Counted from the first letter of the stretch, positions 1-9,376 are shown. The stretch: DNA of 58,040 nucleotides from Amycolatopsis orientalis DSM 43388 (GCF_000411975.1 NZ_ASXG01000192.1:1-58040); one strand, 5' to 3'. A program made the numbers and translations. Notes: generated by a model from the sequence alone, not told the origin.

Positions 1-137
<137 letters not shown>

Positions 138-480
138 GCTTTCGAGTCCGATCGAGACTACATCTCAATCAATATTCTCAAAGGAAACCCCGACGAGGGG
201 GTTTACCAAAATAAGCTCTACTGGCTTAGTTCACTAGCACACTGTTGAGTTCTCAAGCAACACACCCCGCATCAACCCCACCCCCGCAAGGGCGAGCCTG
301 ACCGAAGCGGTCATTCCTAGCAGTTTTTGGTGGGACACCCACTCAATCACCCTAGAGGCGAGAGCTTGGTTCGTGTCCCGGCGGCCGCCCGGTCTCCCTG
401 GCGACGAAGAGAAGATTACACGCCCTGAAACGGCCTGAAACAGGGGGGTCCCTTAATCCGATCTTCGCAGGTCAACCCGC
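138..480 (-). promoter_or_regulatory. rrn promoter and leader region
   Basis: This is the non-coding leader of the minus-strand rRNA operon. A small hairpin (AAACCCC/GGGGTTT) at 185-204, and GACCG/CGGTC at 300-312, may belong to leader processing. Two promoter-like pairs can be seen on the minus strand: TGTTTC-N16-TGTAAT at 415-442, and TTGAGT-N18-TGCTAG at 318-346. Multiple tandem promoters are usual for actinobacterial rrn operons. These exact boxes are guesses by eye; the leader assignment itself is firm because of its position. Confidence 0.55.
243..262 (-). promoter_or_regulatory. rRNA antitermination boxA-like element
   Basis: On the minus strand this reads TGTTGCTTGAGAACTCAACA, followed by GTGTGC. 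It closely resembles the boxA/leader element found upstream of actinobacterial 16S genes (TTGAGAACTCAA core). It lies about 105 nt before the 16S 5' end, a suitable place for loading the Nus antitermination complex. Its ends also pair with each other (TGTTG/CAACA). Confidence 0.7.
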
Positions 481-611
481 CGAATGCGCCCTCTCCGGCC
501 GGTCTGACGGGGCCGAGCGGCCGGGGGTCGGCGGATGAGCGCGCGACGAATCCCGCCGCTTATCGGCTCGCGGATGCCGTAATCCGGAAGAAGGCGCGGT
601 GCGCGTTATCG

Positions 612-951
612 GTGAATGCACGAACCCGGCCGGCCGACGCGGAGCGGATCGTCGCTGGACGTCGGCTCGCCGAGCGGAACGGTGCGGAGGTCGCCGAGTT
701 GCTCGCTGGATTCACCGGGGCGCTGGCCCAATTCGGAGAGCTGGTCGAGACACAGGGGCTCACCGCTCCGGTGCTGGCCCACCGGCTGCAGAGCTCCGGT
801 CGTCACCGACGGGCCGTTCGGAGAGACCGAGGCCGTCATCGCCGGGTACTGGATGGTCGACTGCGCCAGTTTCGACCGGGCGACCGACGTCGCGACGGGA
901 CTGCTCAAAGCACCGGGGCGGCTGGCCGACGCCGGGGGCGTCCGGCGGTGA
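612..951 (+). pseudogene. decayed DGPF/YCII-related domain protein
   Basis: Two overlapping frames together spell a DGPF-type (YCII-related) protein. One frame, from 612, gives an ELLAGFTGALAQFGELVETQ-type N-terminal half. After about base 780 the match continues in the +1 frame with VVTDGPFGETEAVIAGYW and DCASFDRATDVA, the family's DGPF signature and second half. A single frameshift near 775-800 therefore breaks the gene. Family members are about 100-120 aa, often partnered with ECF sigma factors; none is present here. No intact start with a good ribosome site is visible. It sits beside another gene fragment, suggesting a decayed segment next to the rRNA operon. Confidence 0.7.
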
Positions 952-985
952 TGGGCAGTGCCCCTGACCCACGAGGCAGGCAGAG

Positions 986-1114
986 ATGGCTGACCCCACG
1001 GTCCACACGATCCACTGGCTGACCGGCACGGCGGGTTCGGCGATCCGGATCTACGCCGAGGAACCGCGGGAAGCGCCCGCCGCGGGCCACAACCCGGGGC
1101 CGCTCGGTGGGTGA
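986..1114 (+). pseudogene. epoxide hydrolase fragment
   Basis: This 42-codon frame contains HTIHWLTGTAGSAIRIYAEE, which resembles the lid-region motif (YWLTGTAGSSARLYYE) of microsomal-type epoxide hydrolases of the alpha/beta hydrolase fold. Such enzymes are normally about 370-400 aa. Nothing of the nucleophile elbow or the catalytic His region is present on either side, so this is a short internal relic and not a working gene. The assignment rests on about 20 residues. Confidence 0.5.
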
Positions 1115-1210
1115 CGCCCGGCAGTTCTTCGCAAGGCTGCGCTGAAAACATTGCTCCGACTACATTGCACCTTATTGCTCTGATCTATCGCCCCGATTAG
1201 CGTCAGGAGC

Positions 1211-2020
1211 ATGCAGACAGTCCTTCTCCCGTCGGGCGCTCGGATCGCCTACGACGACTTTGGCCAGCAGGCGAAGCTCGCGGTGCTTCTCGTGCACGGG
1301 CACCCGTTCGACCGGTCGATGTGGGGTCCGCAGGCCGGCTATCTCGCGCGGAATGGCTACCGAGTCGTGGTTCCTGACCTGCGGGGTTACGGCGAGAGCA
1401 GCGGCCCGGCGGTCGGCGGGCTCGGAGACTTCGCCGAGGACCTCGTCGGGCTGGCCGACCACCTCGGCATCGACCGCTTCGCGTTGGGCGGGCTGTCGAT
1501 GGGCGGGCAGATCGTGATGCAGACCGTCCGCGATCACCCTGAGCGGATCGCCGCATTGCTCCTCGCCGACACGTTCGCCGAGCCGGAGACCGACGAAGGA
1601 AAGGTGGCGCGCAACCAGGTCGCGGACCGGGTGCTCGCGGAAGGCATGACCGCGTACGCCGACGAGCTGCTGCCGAAGATGCTGTCGGCGGGCACGCTTC
1701 ACGAGAACCTTGAAGTGACTGGGCACGTCCACAAGATGATGCGCGGCGCACCGGCGGCAGGTGCGGCAGCGGCGTTGCGGGCCCGGGCGAAGCGGCCTGA
1801 CTACCGCGATTCGCTGAAGCAGGTCAGCGTGCCGACACTGGTCGCGGTGGGCAGCGAGGACGAGTTCACCCCGGTCTCCGACGCGCGGCTGCTGCACCAG
1901 CTCGTGGCCGGCTCGGAGCTGGTGGTGCTCGACGGTGCGGGACACCTGCCTAACCTGGAACGCGCGGCCGAGTTCAACGACGTGTTCGGCCGGTTCCTGG
2001 ACCACGCGGAAGAACGGTGA
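1211..2020 (+). CDS. alpha/beta hydrolase
   Basis: 269-aa cytoplasmic alpha/beta hydrolase-fold enzyme of the 3-oxoadipate enol-lactonase/haloperoxidase-like group; substrate unknown. Visible motifs are the oxyanion HGHP at 30-33, the nucleophile elbow GLSMG with Ser96, an acid in SEDEF (Asp217) and the catalytic His in GAGH (His245), so the triad is complete. Its stop codon overlaps the GTG start of the following dehydrogenase (GTGA), indicating a two-gene operon. An AGGAG lies only one base before the ATG, closer than usual, so initiation may be partly leaderless. The fold is certain; the reaction cannot be named from sequence. Confidence 0.85.
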   Translation: MQTVLLPSGARIAYDDFGQQAKLAVLLVHGHPFDRSMWGPQAGYLARNGYRVVVPDLRGYGESSGPAVGGLGDFAEDLVGLADHLGIDRFALGGLSMGGQIVMQTVRDHPERIAALLLADTFAEPETDEGKVARNQVADRVLAEGMTAYADELLPKMLSAGTLHENLEVTGHVHKMMRGAPAAGAAAALRARAKRPDYRDSLKQVSVPTLVAVGSEDEFTPVSDARLLHQLVAGSELVVLDGAGHLPNLERAAEFNDVFGRFLDHAEER

Positions 2021-2781
2021 CTCACTCCATGAAGACCGTATTGGTGACCGGCGCGAGCGCCGGGTTCGGTGCCGCGATCACGCGCCGGTTCGTCGCGGAG
2101 GGCGCCCGGGTCGTCGCCGCGGCCCGCAGCGGCGATCGGCTGAAGGCGCTCGCGGACGAACTGGGCGACGCGGTGTACCCGCTGGTGCTCGACGTGCGCG
2201 ACGCGGACGCGGTCGCGGACGTCGTCGCGCAGCTGCCCGAGGAGTGGGCGAAGATCGACATCCTGGTCAACAACGCCGGCCTCGCCAAAGGTCTCGAGCC
2301 GGCGCACGAGGCGAAGCTGGAAGACTGGGACCAGATGATCGAGACCAACGTGACCGGTCTCGTCCACCTCACCCGCGCAGTGCTGCCCGGCATGGTCGAA
2401 CGCGGCACCGGGCACGTGATCAACATCGGTTCGGTCGCGGGCAGCTACCCCTACCCCGGCGGCAACGTGTACGGCGCGACCAAGGCGTTCGTCCACCAGT
2501 TCAGCCTCAACCTGCGCTCCGACCTGCGCGGCACCGGCGTCCGCGTGACGAATGTCGAGCCCGGCCTGGTAGGCGGCACCGAATTCTCGACCGTCCGCTT
2601 CGACGGCGACCAGGCCAAAGCAGCCAACGTCTACGCCGGCACCACCCCGCTGACCGCGGACGACGTCGCCGAGTCGGTGTTCTGGGCCAGCTCGCAGCCA
2701 AAGCACGTGAACATCAACGTCATCGAACTGATGCCAGTAGTACAGACCTTCTCCGCCCTGAACATCGACCGCAACTCCTAA
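2017..2781 (+). CDS. ydfG: NADP-dependent 3-hydroxy acid/serine dehydrogenase, YdfG type (SDR)
   Basis: 254-aa classical short-chain dehydrogenase. It has the TGASAGFG cofactor loop (11-18), NNAG (85-88) and the catalytic Ser139-Tyr152-Lys156. The whole length follows Escherichia coli YdfG as I recall it (NVYGATKAFV, EPGLVGGTEFS, HVNIN near the C-terminus). YdfG oxidises L-serine, L-allo-threonine and 3-hydroxy acids with NADP, and reduces malonic semialdehyde. The GTG at 2017 overlaps the stop of the hydrolase and has GGAAG 4 nt upstream; an ATG at 2029 is an alternative start. Coupling to the hydrolase suggests a shared pathway, but its substrate is unknown. Confidence 0.88.
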   Translation: MTHSMKTVLVTGASAGFGAAITRRFVAEGARVVAAARSGDRLKALADELGDAVYPLVLDVRDADAVADVVAQLPEEWAKIDILVNNAGLAKGLEPAHEAKLEDWDQMIETNVTGLVHLTRAVLPGMVERGTGHVINIGSVAGSYPYPGGNVYGATKAFVHQFSLNLRSDLRGTGVRVTNVEPGLVGGTEFSTVRFDGDQAKAANVYAGTTPLTADDVAESVFWASSQPKHVNINVIELMPVVQTFSALNIDRNS

Positions 2782-2820
2782 CCGCACCAGCGCACCCAAC
2801 ATCGAGGCACCCACACCTCC

Positions 2821-2933
2821 CCCGCACCCCGATACGAAGCCAAACTGCGGTTCGGGGGTGCTTGTCAAGGCACGCTTTCCCGCGTTGACAAGCACCCCCG
2901 GACCGTCAGCACAATCAAGCTTCGGGGTGCCCC
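2821..2933 (+). repeat. 113-bp palindromic intergenic repeat, copy A
   Basis: This has the outer ends CACCCCGATACGAAGCCAAA and ACAATCAAGCTTCGGGGTGC. Inside is a 21-bp stem (about 2849-2869 with 2886-2906) with core TGCTTGTCAA/TTGACAAGCA and one G-U pair. A second copy lies inverted at 36121-36234. The outer ends are themselves imperfect inverted repeats (CACCCCGA..GAAGC), giving a nested, MITE-like layout. It sits between ydfG and the transposase gene, which end towards each other, so it may also act as a bidirectional terminator. Confidence 0.85.
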
Positions 2934-2976
2934 ACGCCACTCCATATGCAAGGTCGCCCGCCAGAGCGACGAGCAG

Positions 2977-4581
2977 TCACCCAGGCGCAAACCGCTCCAA
3001 CCCGAACAACTCGAACAACGCCTGCTGCCTCCCCGTCCGATCCGACAAGATCCGCCGCGTCCTCGGCCTCCCCCCGGTAGACCGATGCCGCAAAACCGTC
3101 TCCCCGATCCCCCGCAACTGATCCAATAGCTCGGCCACCGACAAATTCATCCCCGCCCGGTCCGCCTCCCGCCGCATCAGGTGCGTAACCGTCGCCGCGA
3201 GCACGGACACCGCCGTATGCACCGCGATCCGATGCGAAGTCCACTCCCACCGGGGGGACGGCCCAGCCACCGCGGCCCCGGTCAGCCACCGAAACGTCGA
3301 CTCGAGGTGCGTCCGCGCCCGATAAGCGGTGACCACCTCGGCGACCGGCCAATCCCGATCAGTCACCAGAATCTGCTTGCCGAAGAACTCCTCCGCCAAC
3401 CGAGCGACCGCTGCCTCGTCGACCCGCCGCTCCAGCCGCAACTCCCCCGCGCGGCTCCCGGTGAGCGTCGTATTCAACACGCGCTCCACCCGACGTCCGC
3501 GAATGATGCGCGACATCTCCGCGTGCACCTGGGTCCGATCCCCGCGATGGGTACCGGCAGCGAGCGCAGCGGCCAACCCGTCAAGCTCCCGCACCGTAGT
3601 GCTCAATTCACTGGTGAACGCCCGGTACTGCGCCGCGTGCAACGTCGCCGAATGAGTAAGGATGACGCGCCGGCGAGCACCGTCCACAGTCGCCACCGTG
3701 TCGAACGCGGTCAGCCCGGCAAACCGCTCCGGATCCACCCTCCTCCGCACCGACGCCGGACGCGCGAGCAAATCCGGATGATCAGCCAGTGGAAGCGATC
3801 CGACAAACCCGCGCCGCGCACCAAGATCGAGCTGCGCGGCCTGCCCGGCATGGAAAACCAACGTGACGTCCGTCGCCGGATACCGTTCCCCCAATTCCAC
3901 GGCCAACGCACCGAACGCAGGCGCGCCATCCCTCCGATAAACCCGCGACGCCAACGGAATCGCCCCGTCCCGCGTAACGACCAGACCGAGCCCGGCGAGT
4001 ACGTCCTGACCCGCCGACGGCAGCGTGCAATCCGCAGCGGTGAACGCGGCGAACTGCGCGACATCAACGGCTAAGGCTTCCGTTCCGTCGTCGCCCAGCA
4101 ATTCCAGAACCGCTTCCGCCACAACGGTTTCCACCCCGGCGATCCGCTCCGGAGTAAGCCGCTGCAACGCCCGCCAATGACTAGCCGTGGTGATCGACCC
4201 CTTGGGCGGCCGGGGCCGGACCAGATCTTGCGCCAGGCAGCCGTTCCACCACTCCTCGAACTCCGTCTCCGGCGCCGTCGCCCGATGCAGCACGGCCAGC
4301 GCGACGTGGAGACCGAGCGTCGGCCGAGCCCGCTGCGGGCCGGCGACGGAGTCGACGCGCCGGACGAGGTCCAGGCGCTGGAGCGTCCCCCACACGGCGG
4401 AAACGTCGCCGAACGAACGATGCCGCGCGCCAGCCGCTTCCGGACCGCCGCCGGCCACCGCCGCGGCGATGTCCTCGGCCGTGCCGAGATACCGCTGGCC
4501 GACCACGCGCGGTTTGCCGTCGACGCGCGCGGACTCGGCGAAGTAGTAGTACGTCCGCCCGCCGATGCGCTTCCCGATCAC
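2977..4581 (-). CDS. IS1634-family-like transposase with altered DDE triad
   Basis: About 534 aa, DDE transposase of the IS4/IS1634 type. The N-terminus (KRIGGRTYYYFAESARVDGK, YLG) and C-terminus (SDRTGRQQALFELFGL) are typical. In numbering from the longer GTG start at 4590, the first Asp is present (LAVDVAQF, Asp176) and the Glu is present (YRARTHLESTFRWL, Glu430). The second Asp, usually in a VFDKG/VFDAG motif, is His247 here (VFHAGQ). The segment after the first Asp also departs from the usual HSKQ pattern. GTG at 4581 is preferred because AAAGGG lies 7 nt before it. I find no terminal inverted repeats or target duplication. It is an inactive remnant or a domesticated protein, although the frame is intact. 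Confidence 0.8.
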   Translation of the reverse strand: MIGKRIGGRTYYYFAESARVDGKPRVVGQRYLGTAEDIAAAVAGGGPEAAGARHRSFGDVSAVWGTLQRLDLVRRVDSVAGPQRARPTLGLHVALAVLHRATAPETEFEEWWNGCLAQDLVRPRPPKGSITTASHWRALQRLTPERIAGVETVVAEAVLELLGDDGTEALAVDVAQFAAFTAADCTLPSAGQDVLAGLGLVVTRDGAIPLASRVYRRDGAPAFGALAVELGERYPATDVTLVFHAGQAAQLDLGARRGFVGSLPLADHPDLLARPASVRRRVDPERFAGLTAFDTVATVDGARRRVILTHSATLHAAQYRAFTSELSTTVRELDGLAAALAAGTHRGDRTQVHAEMSRIIRGRRVERVLNTTLTGSRAGELRLERRVDEAAVARLAEEFFGKQILVTDRDWPVAEVVTAYRARTHLESTFRWLTGAAVAGPSPRWEWTSHRIAVHTAVSVLAATVTHLMRREADRAGMNLSVAELLDQLRGIGETVLRHRSTGGRPRTRRILSDRTGRQQALFELFGLERFAPG

Positions 4582-4716
4582 TGACGCCACCCTTTAGGTA
4601 ATACCGCCGTCAGCAGCCACCGACAAGCCCGCAACCTGCGCTAATGATCACTTCAGACACCGCCTCGGCTCGGCGGCGGGCTAAGAGCTGGCTGGTCGCG
4701 GCGGCCGGGTCCTAGC

Positions 4717-7323
4717 GTGGCGGGAATGGAGCCCGAAGCTGGCGTGACCACGCCCACCCCGTCGGCCATGCGCCGTGCGCTCGCCCGGGCGCGAGACGGG
4801 AAGACGCTCGACGTCGCCGAGGCGGCAGTGCTGCTGCACGCGCGCGGCGACGACCTGAAGACTTTGTCCGAACACGCCTCCCGCATCCGCGACGCGGGCC
4901 TCGAAGAAGCCGGTCGCGCGGGGATCATCACCTACAGCCGCAAGGTGTTCATCCCGCTGACCCGGCTGTGCCGGGACCGGTGCGGCTACTGCACGTTCGT
5001 CACCGTCCCCGGCAGGCTCGAATCGCCGTTCCTGTCGCCGGACGAGGTCCTCGACATCGCCCGCAAGGGCGCCGAGATGGGCTGCAAGGAAGCCCTGTTC
5101 ACCCTCGGCGACCGGCCGGAGGACCGCTGGAAGGCCGCGCGCGAATGGCTGGACGCGCACGGCTACGACGACACGCTGTCCTACGTCCGCGCGATGGCGA
5201 TCCGGGTGCTCGAGGAGACCGGTCTGCTGCCGCACCTCAACCCGGGCGTGCTGAGCTGGCAGGACTTCCAGCGGCTCAAGCCGGTCGCGCCGTCGATGGG
5301 CATGATGCTGGAGACCACCGCGCGCCGGCTGTGGAGCGAGAAGGGCGGGCCGCATTACGGTTCGCCGGACAAGGATCCCGAGGTCCGGCTGCGGGTGCTG
5401 GAGGACGCCGGGCGCAGCTCGGTGCCGTTCACCACCGGTGTGCTGATCGGGATCGGCGAGACGCACGAGGAACGCGCCGACGCGCTGTTCGCGATCCGCA
5501 AGACCGCGCGCGAGTACGGCGGCATCCAGGAAGTCATCGTGCAGAACTTCCGGGCCAAGCCGGACACGAAGATGCGCGCGACCCCGGACGCCGACCTCGA
5601 AGAACTGGCCGCGAACATCGCCGTGGCCCGGCTGGTGCTGGGTCCGCGGATGCGCATCCAGGCCCCGCCGAACCTCATCGGCGACCAGTACGACCTGATG
5701 ATCCGCGCGGGCATCGACGACTGGGGCGGCGTTTCCCCGCTCACCCCGGACCACGTCAACCCCGAACGCGCGTGGCCGCAGATCGACCTCCTGGCCCGGC
5801 AGACCGAGAAGGCCGGATTCGCCCTGCGCGAGCGGCTCACCATCTACCCGGAGTACGTGAAGCGCGGCCAGCCGTGGCTCGACCCGCGCGTCACGCGGCA
5901 CGTCGCGGCGCTGGTCGACGCGGAAACCGGGCTGGCCCGCGACGGCGCGATGCCGGTCGGGATCCCGTGGCAGGAGCCGGACGGCGGCTGGGAGGAATCC
6001 GGCCGCACCGACCTGCACACCGAGATCGACACCACCGGCCGCACCGAGGACCGGCGAGGCGACTTCGACTCGGTCTACGGCGACTGGAAGGAAATCGGCC
6101 GGAAGATCAAGACCGGGCCGCAGCGGTTCGACACCGACATCCGGGACGCGTTGCGCAGTGCGGAAAAGGACCCCGCCGGATTGTCCGACGACGCCGCCCT
6201 CGCACTGCTGCACGCCGACGGGCCGGAACTGGACGCGCTCACGAAACTGGCCGACGACCTGCGGCGCGAGGTCGTCGGGGACGACATCACCTTCGTCGTC
6301 ACGCGGAACATCAACTTCACCAACGTCTGCTACACCGGCTGCCGGTTCTGCGCCTTCGCGCAGCGGAAAACGGACGCGGACGCATACACGCTGTCGCTGG
6401 AGCAGGTCGGCGACCGGGTGGACGAGGCGTGGGCCGCGGGCGCGACCGAGATCTGCATGCAGGGCGGGATCCACCCGGACCTGCCGGGCACCGCGTACTT
6501 CGACCTCGCGGCCGAGGTGAAGCGGCGGCAGCCGGACATCCACCTGCACTCGTTCAGCCCGATGGAGGTCGTGAACGGCGCGTCCCGGACGAATCTGTCC
6601 ATTCGCGACTTCCTGCTCCGGGCGAAGGAGTCCGGAGTGGACTCGCTGCCGGGCACCGCGGCGGAAATCCTCGACGACGACGTCCGGTGGGTGCTCACCA
6701 AGGGCAAGCTGCCGACCGACGCGTGGATCGAGGTGGTCACCACCGCGCACGACATCGGCCTGCCGACCACGGCGACGATGATGTACGGCCACGTGGACAA
6801 CCCGAGCCACTGGGTCGGGCACCTGAAACTGCTGGCCAAACTGCAGCGCGAAGGCGTGGAACGCAACGGGCGGCGCGGGTTCAGCGAATTCGTGCTGCTG
6901 CCGTTCATCCACCAGAGCTCGCCGATCTACCTGGCCGGCCTCGCCCGCGCGGGCACGACGCTGCGCGAGAACCGGGCGGTGCACGCGCTGTCCCGGCTGC
7001 TGCTGCACGGCACGTTCGACAACATCCAGAGTTCCTGGGTGAAGCTCGGCGAGGAAGGGAGCCGGGCGGTGCTGCAGGGCGGCGTCAACGACATCGGCGG
7101 CACGCTGATGGAGGAGACGATCAGCCGGATGGCGGGTGCGTCGAACGGGTCGTACAAGACGATCAGCGACATGCGCGCGATGGTCGAGCCGCTCGGCCGT
7201 CCGTTGCGGCAGCGGACCACGTCCTACGGCACGCCGAGCGCCGAGCGGCTCGCCGCGGCGCAGGCGTCGGACGGAGTCGCGATGGCGGTGCGGAAACCGT
7301 TGCTGCCGCTGCTCACGCCGTGA
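4717..7323 (+). CDS. fbiC: bifunctional FO synthase (7,8-didemethyl-8-hydroxy-5-deazariboflavin synthase)
   Basis: 868-aa fusion of the two radical-SAM enzymes CofG and CofH. It condenses tyrosine with 5-amino-6-ribitylaminouracil to give FO, the deazaflavin core of coenzyme F420. Each half carries its own iron-sulfur CX3CX2C motif: CRDRCGYC (Cys85, 89, 92) and CYTGCRFC (Cys538, 542, 545). The length matches mycobacterial FbiC (about 856 aa). GTG 4717 and ATG 4726 are both possible starts. It appears monocistronic; other F420 genes (fbiA, fbiB) are not in the window. Its stop TGA abuts the stop of the converging PucR gene with no gap. A likely user of its product, a Ddn-type domain, lies at 24323-24727. 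Confidence 0.97.
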   Translation: MAGMEPEAGVTTPTPSAMRRALARARDGKTLDVAEAAVLLHARGDDLKTLSEHASRIRDAGLEEAGRAGIITYSRKVFIPLTRLCRDRCGYCTFVTVPGRLESPFLSPDEVLDIARKGAEMGCKEALFTLGDRPEDRWKAAREWLDAHGYDDTLSYVRAMAIRVLEETGLLPHLNPGVLSWQDFQRLKPVAPSMGMMLETTARRLWSEKGGPHYGSPDKDPEVRLRVLEDAGRSSVPFTTGVLIGIGETHEERADALFAIRKTAREYGGIQEVIVQNFRAKPDTKMRATPDADLEELAANIAVARLVLGPRMRIQAPPNLIGDQYDLMIRAGIDDWGGVSPLTPDHVNPERAWPQIDLLARQTEKAGFALRERLTIYPEYVKRGQPWLDPRVTRHVAALVDAETGLARDGAMPVGIPWQEPDGGWEESGRTDLHTEIDTTGRTEDRRGDFDSVYGDWKEIGRKIKTGPQRFDTDIRDALRSAEKDPAGLSDDAALALLHADGPELDALTKLADDLRREVVGDDITFVVTRNINFTNVCYTGCRFCAFAQRKTDADAYTLSLEQVGDRVDEAWAAGATEICMQGGIHPDLPGTAYFDLAAEVKRRQPDIHLHSFSPMEVVNGASRTNLSIRDFLLRAKESGVDSLPGTAAEILDDDVRWVLTKGKLPTDAWIEVVTTAHDIGLPTTATMMYGHVDNPSHWVGHLKLLAKLQREGVERNGRRGFSEFVLLPFIHQSSPIYLAGLARAGTTLRENRAVHALSRLLLHGTFDNIQSSWVKLGEEGSRAVLQGGVNDIGGTLMEETISRMAGASNGSYKTISDMRAMVEPLGRPLRQRTTSYGTPSAERLAAAQASDGVAMAVRKPLLPLLTP

Positions 7324-8289
7324 TCACCCGGTGCGGTGCAGCCGCCACAAGGCGATAGCCAGCTGCAACCGCAGACGACCCGCGGGATCGCGTACTGGCC
7401 AGCCGAGCAGGTGTTCGGCGTGGGCCAGGCGCTCCTGCAGGGTCGAATGGTGCACTACCAGCGTGTTCGCCGCGGAACGCAGACTCGGCGCGCCCGCTAC
7501 GGCGACCAGCGTGGGCAACACCCACGGGGCCGCCGTGCGGGCGTGCTCCAAGCTGGTTACGTCCGCGACCGGTTTGGCACCGGGTCCGACCGCGTCGGCG
7601 AGCACCGCCAGCCCGCCGAGTTCGGCGTAGTCCACCACGGACGGTCCGGGATCGTCTTCGGTTGCGGTGAAACGGAAAGCCGTGCGGGCTTGCCGGCCGG
7701 ACAGCGGCAGGTCGACCAGGTCCACCACCGTTCCCAGGCCAACCCGGCTACGCTCCGGCGGAGTCCACTGTGGAGGGACGACCAGCGGGACCGCGTCGGT
7801 CACGACCGCCCGCGCAGTGGCACCGAGCCCGAGGCGATGCGCGGCGCGCAAACGGGTTCGCTCGTCGGCGGACGCATCGAGCACCACCTCGACGGACGCC
7901 GGATCGACGACCCGGCCGCGCGTGCGGTCCAGCACCGCCCGGGCCGCGGCGGACGCGCGCTCCAGCACCATCGCGTCCACGGGGCTCGGCGGACCGGGCC
8001 GTTCCAGCCACAGCGCGACCGGCCCGTCCGGACGCACCGGAGCCGACGGCCAGTCCGGATCGGGCGGCTCGGCGGACGGCACCACGCGCCCGTCCGGTTC
8101 GACGCGAACGCGCACCCGGCGTTCGTCGTCGGCCAGCCGCGCGGGACAGCCGGACAGCACCGCCGCCCCGCGCACGATCGGCTCCAGCCCGGCGCGGCCC
8201 TCGACCAGCCGGTCGAAATACGCGATGACCTTGACCGTCTCGGCCGCGCCGGGATCGAGCGCGCTCAGATGCGTGACCAGCTCCCTCAT
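7324..8289 (-). CDS. PucR/CdaR-family transcriptional regulator
   Basis: About 321 aa. The C-terminal PucR-type helix-turn-helix is clear: AANTLVVHHSTLQERLAHAE followed by LLGWPVRDPAGRLRLQLAIAL. The middle is a degenerate GAF/GGDEF-like sensory region without recognisable ligand motifs. The frame is open further upstream, but ATG 8289 (MRELVTHLSALDP) is preferred because the extra N-terminus is Arg/Ala-rich and unlike the family. Related proteins control catabolic genes such as purine, proline or GABA use. Its target here is unclear; the adjacent upstream gene on the same strand is the broken esterase, 24 bp away. Confidence 0.82.
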   Translation of the reverse strand: MRELVTHLSALDPGAAETVKVIAYFDRLVEGRAGLEPIVRGAAVLSGCPARLADDERRVRVRVEPDGRVVPSAEPPDPDWPSAPVRPDGPVALWLERPGPPSPVDAMVLERASAAARAVLDRTRGRVVDPASVEVVLDASADERTRLRAAHRLGLGATARAVVTDAVPLVVPPQWTPPERSRVGLGTVVDLVDLPLSGRQARTAFRFTATEDDPGPSVVDYAELGGLAVLADAVGPGAKPVADVTSLEHARTAAPWVLPTLVAVAGAPSLRSAANTLVVHHSTLQERLAHAEHLLGWPVRDPAGRLRLQLAIALWRLHRTG

Positions 8290-8312
8290 CGGTCCATCAT
8301 CGCTTGTCCGGT

Positions 8313-9277
8313 TCAGCCGAGCAGCCGCCGCAGCCACGGCGTGCGCTCGGCGCGGGCCTGCTGCGACAGCGCCGCCTGCGGAGCCGAGCCGTCGAAGCCG
8401 TGGAAGGCGCCGGGCCAGACGTGCAGTTCCGCCTGCACCCCGGACAGCCACAGCCGGTTCGCGTAGGCGATGACCTCGTCGCGGAAGGTCTCGGTGCTCC
8501 CGACGTCGAGGAACGCGGGCGGAAGGCCGGACAAGTCTTCAGCACGCGCGGGCGGCGGGCTCGCGGCGACACGTCCGGGCCGCCGCGAGCGTCGCCGAGC
8601 AGCGCGGTCCAGCCGACGTTGTTCGCGGCGCGGTCCCAGCTGCCCATCTCGGCCATCTGGATCGCCGACGGGGAGTCGTTGCGGTCGTCGAGCATCGGGT
8701 ACACGAGCAGCTGGCCGATCAGTTCCGGGCCGCCTCGGTCGCGAGCGAGCAAAGCCGTCGCGGCCGCGAGCCCGCCGCCCGCGCTCGCGCCGCCGATCAC
8801 GACGCGGGAGGCGTCGAATCCGTACTCGGCGGCGTGCTTGACCGTCCATTCGAGGCCGGCGTAGCAGTCCTCGACGGGTGCCGGATGCGGGTGTTCGGGC
8901 GCGACGCGGTAGTCGACGCAGACGAAGCCGAGGCCCAGTTCGGTCGCGTACTCCTTGAGGAAGTACAGGTCACCGCCCTTGTGCCCGCCGATGACCATGC
9001 CGCCGCCGTGCAGCCAGTACAGCACCGGCGCGTCGACCGCACCGGCCGGGCGCGCGACGATCAGCGGGATCGGCCCGCGCGGCCCCTCAGCGTCCACTTC
9101 GGACACTTCAAGGGTGCCGTCGGCGGTGATCTCCTCCAGCGAAATCTGCCGCTTCGCCGCGGCCGCGCGCACCGCCGGGATCGACTCGAGCGTCTTGATC
9201 GGCGGGCGCTCGGCCGCGAGCACCTCGAGCGCCGCGGCGAGCTCGGGGTCGAACGGGAGCGGCGGATAGGCGGTCAT
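8313..9277 (-). pseudogene. alpha/beta hydrolase (HSL/acetyl esterase type), frameshifted
   Basis: The N-terminal frame from ATG 9277 (MTAYPPLPFDPEL) carries the hormone-sensitive-lipase HGGG motif (WLHGGGMVIG), the DYRVAPEHP motif and the nucleophile elbow GGASAGGG. After GPDVSP the match continues in another frame, starting ARAEDLSGLPPAFLDVGSTE and including the catalytic acid and His region (VWPGAFHGFD), to the stop at 8313. The break lies in the GC-rich stretch 8548-8570 and is explained by loss of one base. Joined, the product would be about 320 aa, normal for the family. It is either a recent pseudogene or a sequencing error in a GC run; both halves are otherwise well preserved. Confidence 0.85.
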
Positions 9278-9376
9278 CGCGGGCCTCCAGCGGATTCGGG
9301 CAACTGGACCCATCCTTGCCGCCCGGGAGCCGGACCGGGCCAGCCGGGCGGCGGGAATCTCCCGCCAGACGGCGGG

